Origin: Protea cynaroides
Lineage: Eukaryota > Streptophyta > Magnoliopsida > Proteales > Proteaceae
Assembly: GCA_028583415.1 (NCBI GenBank)
Contig: CM053265.1
Coordinates: 20,220,830 to 20,284,829, forward strand
Direction: 5' to 3'
Length of the DNA: 64,000 nucleotides
Shown: piece by piece, positions 59,498 through 64,000 of the stretch
How positions within the stretch are numbered: position 1 is the stretch's first letter
Layout of the letters: each line of letters starts with the position of its first letter
Notes under the pieces: model-generated
What the model saw: the letters and a program-made list of their open reading frames with translations, nothing else
Told to the model about the DNA's origin: nothing
Database searches by the model: none
Made by a program: the position numbers and the translations under genes

Positions 59498-59562
59498 ACT
59501 ACCCCACCCTTAAAAGAAATTTCATCCCTGATTGCATGTAGGTCTCACAATTCCCCCACTCT
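59498..59562 (-). other. Duplicated polypurine tract, element E
   Basis: AAGGGTGGGGTAGT next to the LTR and AAGAGTGGGGGAAT about 52 bp upstream, each after AAATTTCTTTT, as in element B. Confidence 0.75.
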
Positions 59563-59597
59563 TAAAAGAAATTTTGGCCTCGAAATTTACACGTACC

Positions 59598-61681
59598 TTA
59601 TTCATCGAAAAGGTTAGGGTACTCCTTTCGCATTGCATTCTCCTCTTCCCAAGTGATTTCTTCTACATCCTGGCTTTTCCAATGCACTTTGACGTAATGG
59701 ATATCTTTACTTCGGAGGTATTGTACCTTTCGGCTTGTGAGCATCACCGGTACCACCTCAAAGGTTAAATCCTCTGTCAAGTCTGGTGGGTCTGCTGTCA
59801 AGATGTGCGATGGATCCCTGGCATACTTCTTCACTAAAGAAACATGGAACACATCATGAACACTTGACATGGATGGTGGTAGAGCCAGTTGATACCCCAC
59901 ATTATCACGTTTGGTCAATATCTTGTATGGTCCCACATACCTGGGGCATAGCTTCCCCTTCTTACCGAACCTTTTCAGACCTCGCACATATGATATCTTT
60001 AAAAATACCTTATCAACCATTGCAAACTCCAGATCTCGACGTCGATTATCTGCGTAGTGCTTTTTTCAAACTTGAGCTGTCTTCACTCTTTCCTTAATTT
60101 GATCAATCGTTCAACAAGTTTCTTCTACGAACTTCGGTCCTACAATCCTTCTCTCTCCCACCTCATTTCATAATAGAGGTGTACGACATTTCTTCCCATA
60201 GAGTGTCTCATATGGAGCCATTTGGATCGTAGTCTGGTAACTATTGTTATAAGCAAACTCGATGAGCGATAGCTTCTCGTCCCAAGATCCTTTGAAATCT
60301 AGGGCACACACTCGAAGCATGTCCTCTAAGATTTGAATAGTTCTCTCTGACTGCCAGTCTGTCTGAGGGTGAAAAACTGTACTAAACTTTAACTTGGTCC
60401 CCATGGCTTTCTGTAATCCTTCCCAAAACTTTGATGTAAAACGGGGATCTCTGTCAGATACTATACTCTCTGGGACGCCGTGAAGTTTGATTATATTATC
60501 CACATATAGCTTGGCTAGCTTTTCCATGGTGTACTGAGGTCTGACAACGATGAAGCGAGCTGTCTTAGTAAGCTGTTCGACTATCACCCATATGGCATCC
60601 ACTGACCTTGGTGTCAAGGGTAGGCCAGTGATGAAATCCATTGTGATACAATCTCACTTCCATGCTTGCTCCGATAATGGTTGTAGCAAACCTATGGGTT
60701 TTTGTCTTTCTACTTTCAATTGCTGATAATTTAGACATTGGAATATGAATCGAGCTACATCCGCTTTCATACCCCTCCACCAATATAATCTTCTTAAATC
60801 ATGTACATTTTGGTGCTTCCTGGATGTACCGAATATGGAGTATAATGAGCTTTTGTCATAATTCTGTCTCTGATATTTGAGTTCTTACTCTTAGGTCTCT
60901 TAGGTATACATAATCGTTTGCGATACCTGAGTACCTTGTCTGAATCCAAGTTGAAATCAGGGTTGCTTTTACCCTTTTCTAGATCTTCTTGCACAGTCTT
61001 GAGATGTGGATCCTGTAGGATTGCTATTTTTACTTCATCTATTAGATCTGGTGAGATTTTCAAGGCTACGAACATCAATGTGAACTTATGAATCAAGCCC
61101 TGTTCCACTGGATCTTCTGCAGTCTCTAATATATGTTCTTCATTCTCTATTGAGCCCGAGGCTGCAGCACACAATGCAACATTTGTACTAGGTCTTGCCT
61201 CAGGTTTCAATGCCCACTTTCTGCTTAGGGCGTCTGCCACAACGTTTGTCTTACCCAGATGGTACTGGATGTCACAATCATAATCTTTTAACAGTTTCAG
61301 CCATCTCCTCTCTCTCATATTTAGGTCTTGAGTAAAAAGGTAAGTCAAACTCTTGTGGTCTGACTTGATTTGAAACTTTTCACCATAAAGGTAGTGCCAC
61401 CAAGTCTTGATTGCATGTATGACTGCTGCTAATTCTAGATCATGCGTCGGATAGTTCTTCTCATGTTCTTTCAACTGTCTTGATGCATAGGCAATCAATC
61501 TATTCTCCTTGCATCAATACACATCCATGTCCTAAACCTGATGCATCCGTATATACAGTGAACGGCGAGCTGGTGCTGGGATTGTCAAGATAGTTGCAGA
61601 GACCAGTCTTGCCTTCAAAGTTTGAAAGCACTTCTCACACTCGTCCATCCATATGAACTTCTCTCCCTTCTTGGTTAGTCT
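59598..61681 (-). pseudogene. pol: pol of element E: RNase H, integrase, chromodomain (broken)
   Basis: Reading right to left: end of RT/RNase H (TDASGLG near 61540, then YASRQLKEHEKNYPTHDLEL from 61490, DALSRKWALKPEA near 61210), integrase zinc finger region (HPGSTKMY near 60810, CLNYQQ-like near 60730 with one Cys lost), core (MDFITGLPLTPRSVDAIWVI from 60641, IVSDRDPRFTSKFW near 60440, HPQTDWQSERTIQ near 60350) and chromodomain (VKVHWKSQDVEEITWEEENA near 59640-59700). A stop after YPNLFDE at 59598 removes the last residues seen in B. Frameshifts or stops occur near 61500, 60790, 60640 and 60165. The frame resumes beyond the solo LTR at 63980-64000. Confidence 0.9.
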
Positions 61682-63979
61682 TGTCACACCCCAATTCCGC
61701 ATCTTTCAGAACGGTGTGATGAACCGCTAATAAACCAACGGTTCAACCAGGATCTCTAATAGGCTGTGTCCTTTAATTTAAACCATACACATCCACAACC
61801 ATAATCAGAATAAATACACAATAGCGGAAGTCTTAATATTAACTGAACTGAGAATCTAACTATGATAATCATAAATAAAATATCAAAATGATGTTGTATC
61901 AATCGAGACATAAATAAATAAAATATCAAATTTATTTTCTTAATATTTCAAATAAAAATCTAATAAAAAACGCATGAGTTGCACTCGCATGAGGAGCCAT
62001 GCGTCTCCACTATATCTTCAACCTCCATTGCAACCACGTGCCTGTACACAGAAACATTCATATAATCTTCCACAGTGGTACCTGCATCATCAACTAAAAA
62101 TATTCAAATTCGAAAAGGGTGAGCACACATTACGGCTCAGTGAGCAAACAAAACAATGCAACAAACATATGGATGCATTCAATTCATATCTGTGGTCTGA
62201 TATATAAGTTTGCAATGTGGCTACCTCACCTCTATACACGAGTGTGTGAAGCCGCCCAAAGATATCGTTTATTGCCGTCCCACATGCACACACCATAGAA
62301 TAGAGATAGAGCTAAAGTGCTTAGGACCACACCGCATCACACTTCCCCTGATACTCTACCCATACCAACACGTAAGCCCTTGCTGGCGAGGGCTTGCAAA
62401 CTGGGCTCGCAACTAACCAATACTAATGTCAAATAGTGTATCCAAGGCCTCACCCCAGCATCCCTCAATACGTCCATAGAGATAGAGCTAAGGCCCCCCG
62501 GCAGAGTCGAAGACTACACGGTCCGAGACCACCTCCCCTGATACCCTACAACGTAATAGTTTTGCTAAGGTAATGGCGATACGACGATGTCAGTGGACAA
62601 GACTTGAGTAGAGATAGAGCTAGAGTCTGGTGACCAAGACACACCACAATATCACGTCCTCCCCCTGATGCTCCACTCGCATCAAGCACACTAACCACAC
62701 ACATACATTCACATGCCTATTCCTAGCATCATCATCATCATCATGTTATAAATAAAATAGAATTAAATATGCATGAACATTAATAGCAGGAATATTGGAT
62801 GACATGTTGAATGCACATCATACACGCATAGAATCAGTCATGGCATTGGACTCAAGAAATAAAAACAGTTTATTATTAGCCAATTAGTTTAGGTCTTGTT
62901 CCCTCACCTTTGCTTGAGTGTAAATCTTCTTTCAAGCTCTAAGAATCACCTTTATATCAATAGGAAAACCTAACAAGTCGATAGATTTTAATTAAAATTC
63001 ATTCCGACAATTTTAGGCTTGTTGTTAAGCTAGGGTCGCAGGATGGGTCGCAGGTAGGGTCGCAGGTTTATGCGACCCCAGGGTATAGGGTCGATGCTAG
63101 GGTCGGATGTTCCATCGACCCTAGGTGCGACCATAGCTTCCATGGACTTCCCGAGAGCTAGGGGTCGATCAAGTGGTCTGGTAGGATCGATTCCCAATTG
63201 ACCCTACGTGCGACCGCATGTGGTTTAAGTCGACCTTTTCATTCTACAGTCTAATCTTTCAAGTTTGGGTCCTTTGGCTTACTTCCACAGTCCATTCTAT
63301 GCTTGTTCTATGGCTTAAAACCCCAGGTTACTTCCTTACTTTGTCTACCATAATTTTCTCCATGGATTTCATTGAAATCTTCCCATGGATGGATGATTTG
63401 GGTTTCTCCTAGATCATACCCTCTTGATGAACTATTCTAAGGTCTTAAACAATTCATGGAAAGCATATCCATACCTTAGGTTTGCTGAGATTCAGAGGTT
63501 TCTCTGAATTTCTTCTCTTTAGTCTTCTTCTCCAACTTTCCTTCTCTTCTCATTCTCTTCTCTTTCAATTAGGGTTTCAAAAGGAGTGAAAGGGGCTGAG
63601 GGAGGTCCTATTTATAGAGGAAAACCTCCCAAAATAAGTCCCATTGAGATTAGGAAAGAATCCCCTTGAAATTTGGAAAGTTTCCTATTTACGTTTCTAT
63701 CGATGATCCTAAGGTCGATGAGGGGGTCGGAGATCCCGTCGACCCTAGGGTCTCAGTTGTCCGACCCTAGGTCTAAAAATCAGGGGTCTGACTTCCTAAT
63801 GAGGTGGGATCGACCCTGCCTGTTTAGGTATGTGACCCTACCCCCTATTTCACTGTTTTTGGGTCAGTTTAATACCTGGTCTTGCTATTTCCTTCACGCA
63901 CTTGGTCCATTTGGCTCGACCATGATTGGTAGACCTGGTACAAGGTGGTAAGATCGGTTAGTTCGATACGGGTCTTACA
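61682..63979 (-). repeat. Solo Tekay-like LTR inserted in pol of element E
   Basis: TGTCACACCCCAATTCCG ... ATACGGGTCTTACA, 2298 bp, flanked by a perfect AGTCT duplication (61677-61681 and 63980-63984). The pol sequence continues directly across. Minus-strand TATA box CCTCTATAAATAGG at 63607-63620. Motif arrays of AGGGTCGCAGG/CGACCCTAGG type at 63020-63230 and 63700-63840, the flavour found in the leader of element A. Confidence 0.93.
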
Positions 63980-64000
63980 AGTCTAGTGAGTGGAACAGTG

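Larger units (their letters stand above)
57333..64000 (-). mobile_element. Tekay-like Ty3/gypsy element E (3' part), with nested solo LTR
   Basis: 3' LTR at 57333-59497, doubled polypurine tract, then chromodomain, integrase and RNase H going right, interrupted at 61682 by a solo LTR and resuming at 63980. Gag and the 5' LTR lie off the right edge. It resembles element B closely in protein and in LTR motif flavour (CC-GGTCGC). Confidence 0.9.

Overview
The window is plant nuclear heterochromatin, and I see no convincing host protein-coding gene in it. It is a nest of LTR retrotransposons. The plant assignment rests on chromodomain Ty3/gypsy (Tekay/Del-like) polyproteins, an initiator-Met tRNA primer site, plant-type GT-AG introns, a Tat/Ogre-like element with multi-kilobase LTRs, a truncated plant mitochondrial trnQ and a decayed caulimovirid-like patch. 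I cannot name the species.

Layout. (1) 1-4718: internal part of Tekay-like element A, minus strand, running off the left edge; its 5' LTR is 4719-7639 plus 19151-19384. (2) 7640-19145: complete Tekay-like element B, minus strand, inserted into A's LTR with a 5-bp CAACC duplication and near-identical 2.35-kb LTRs. (3) 19441-23029: a Tat/Ogre-like LTR fragment with minisatellites. (4) 23030-25671: a probable solo LTR of another family, holding a mitochondrial fragment. (5) 25677-27430: unassigned AT-rich DNA. (6) 27430-37150: old Tekay-like element C, plus strand, with a solo LTR of the same family inserted in its polypurine tract (33454-35800, GGGGA duplication). (7) 37151-37931: another truncated Tekay-like LTR. 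(8) 37932-54021: element D, a large non-autonomous Tat/Ogre-like element on the minus strand, full of tandem repeats, with a 5.3-kb LTR at its right end. (9) 54022-57332: a rearranged, decayed patch that looks like endogenous pararetrovirus. (10) 57333-64000: Tekay-like element E, minus strand, with a solo LTR (61682-63979, AGTCT duplication) inside its pol.

The Tekay-like family has an unusual organisation that recurs in copies A, B and C. First, between the 5' LTR and gag lies a divergent, antisense accessory gene with its own 5'-UTR intron (434, 445 and 439 bp). It encodes a 'putative plant transposon protein'-type product in A and B and is decayed in C. Second, gag and pro-pol are separated by a conserved 67-78 nt GT-AG mini-intron; its removal joins the two in frame in all three copies, while unspliced RNA stops after gag. 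Third, arrays of short inverted motifs built on a GGTCG core sit twice in each LTR and once in the antisense gene's promoter. The flanking bases change between copies but match between LTR and promoter within B and, more loosely, within C. Together these suggest, as a hypothesis only, a retrotransposon that encodes its own sequence-specific recognition protein, comparable to the VANC anti-silencing proteins of VANDAL DNA transposons.

All gag-pol copies here are broken, while the antisense frame is intact in B and has one late stop in A.
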